A stretch of DNA of 13,145 bases. Source: an uncultured Chloroflexaceae bacterium (GTDB taxonomy: Bacteria; Chloroflexota; Chloroflexia; Chloroflexales; Chloroflexaceae). Below the pieces are notes generated by a model. The model was not told the DNA's origin. It did not search any database and saw nothing but the letters and a program-made list of their open reading frames with translations. Where the stretch lies: the NCBI GenBank assembly GCA_937141995.1, contig CAKZQX010000385.1:1-13145 (forward strand). Reading direction: 5' to 3'. Positions 12,969 through 13,145 of the stretch are shown piece after piece. The first letter of the stretch is position 1, and every line of letters begins with the position of its first letter. Made by a program: the position numbers and the translations under genes.

Positions 12969-13145
12969 GACCGATTTGTTATCATAGCCACAGAGAACAC
13001 CGAGGACGCAGAGATGATATACGGGAATGTGCCGCCGTCACGTCCGTTGCGCTCGTTCTCGTTGATTGCTGGTTTGATGGCACATTGGTATAAGACGCTA
13101 CCTTCTACATAACACCATGGATACGGTGCGTGTTCAAACCAGGCG
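12969..13145. other. 177-base right end without a gene
   Basis: No convincing reading frame or terminator with a T-run follows the secreted protein. The only structure seen is the degenerate repeat at 12990-13016 and a weak CACC/GGTG hairpin near 13113-13128. Confidence 0.5.
12990..13016 (+). repeat. Degenerate 9-base-period repeat
   Basis: Three adjacent 9-mers share the pattern RCMGAGRAC: ACAGAGAAC (12990), ACCGAGGAC (12999), GCAGAGATG (13008). Similar CCACAGAG...ACAGAG stretches occur between genes in many bacterial genomes, in my recollection, so this may be one copy of a dispersed repeat. Confidence 0.5.

Noticed and set aside
1..13145. Defence island, prophage or mobile element interpretation
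   Set aside because: No integrase, transposase, phage structural gene, toxin-antitoxin pair, restriction-modification set or CRISPR repeat is visible; the single nuclease-like gene alone does not support it.

Overview
The window looks like a stretch of chromosome from a moderately GC-rich member of the Chloroflexota, probably a filamentous Chloroflexales-type organism. The best clues are indirect. The secreted protein at 11715-12968 ends in a short 'FLPLLQR' tail of the kind common on exported Chloroflexota proteins. The wall hydrolase at the left edge carries a long Pro/Glu/Thr spacer. The mix of GlsB/YeaQ, YccF, LipM-like and coiled-coil/SH3b genes also fits. No rRNA, tRNA, CRISPR array, integrase or transposase is visible.

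Layout, left to right. A 5'-truncated NlpC/P60 peptidase on the plus strand (1-619) is followed by an intrinsic terminator and faces a three-gene minus-strand operon (3788-750). That operon holds a one-helix membrane protein with a strand-rich V/I/P/T repeat region, a DrrA/CcmA-type ABC ATPase, and an ABC-2 permease with a long extracytoplasmic coiled coil; the two ABC genes overlap by 8 bases. More minus-strand genes follow: a GlsB/YeaQ membrane protein (4206-3925), a FAD oxidoreductase fused to a Rieske domain (5829-4291), a coiled-coil/SH3b protein (6676-6053) with a very strong terminator, and a 115-residue protein of unknown function (7219-6872).

The centre is the most interesting part. 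A TetR-family repressor (9048-8461) and an alpha/beta hydrolase of the haloalkane-dehalogenase/epoxide-hydrolase superfamily (8409-7522) form a minus-strand unit. Upstream of them lies a roughly 500-base regulatory region. It contains an 18-base near-perfect TetR-type operator embedded in promoter elements on both strands, a perfect 20-bp inverted repeat with a 3-base spacer, and a 25-codon leader reading frame with a strong ribosome binding site ending 9 bases before tetR. On the other side a plus-strand gene (9545-10177) encodes a predicted PD-(D/E)XK nuclease-like protein with two cysteine triads, preceded by a leader with two hairpins.

The right part has a YccF two-module membrane protein (10673-10260) and a LipM/LplA-family acyltransferase or ligase (11603-10761) on the minus strand. 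Then comes a divergent plus-strand gene for a secreted caspase-like protein in which the usual catalytic His position reads Arg (11715-12968). The last 177 bases hold no recognisable gene, only a short degenerate 9-base-period repeat.

Functional links that are reasonably supported: the ABC operon works as one exporter; TetR probably controls itself, the hydrolase and perhaps the divergent nuclease-like gene. The remaining genes look like ordinary, independently transcribed housekeeping or envelope genes. All functional statements come from reading motifs by eye; no database search was run.
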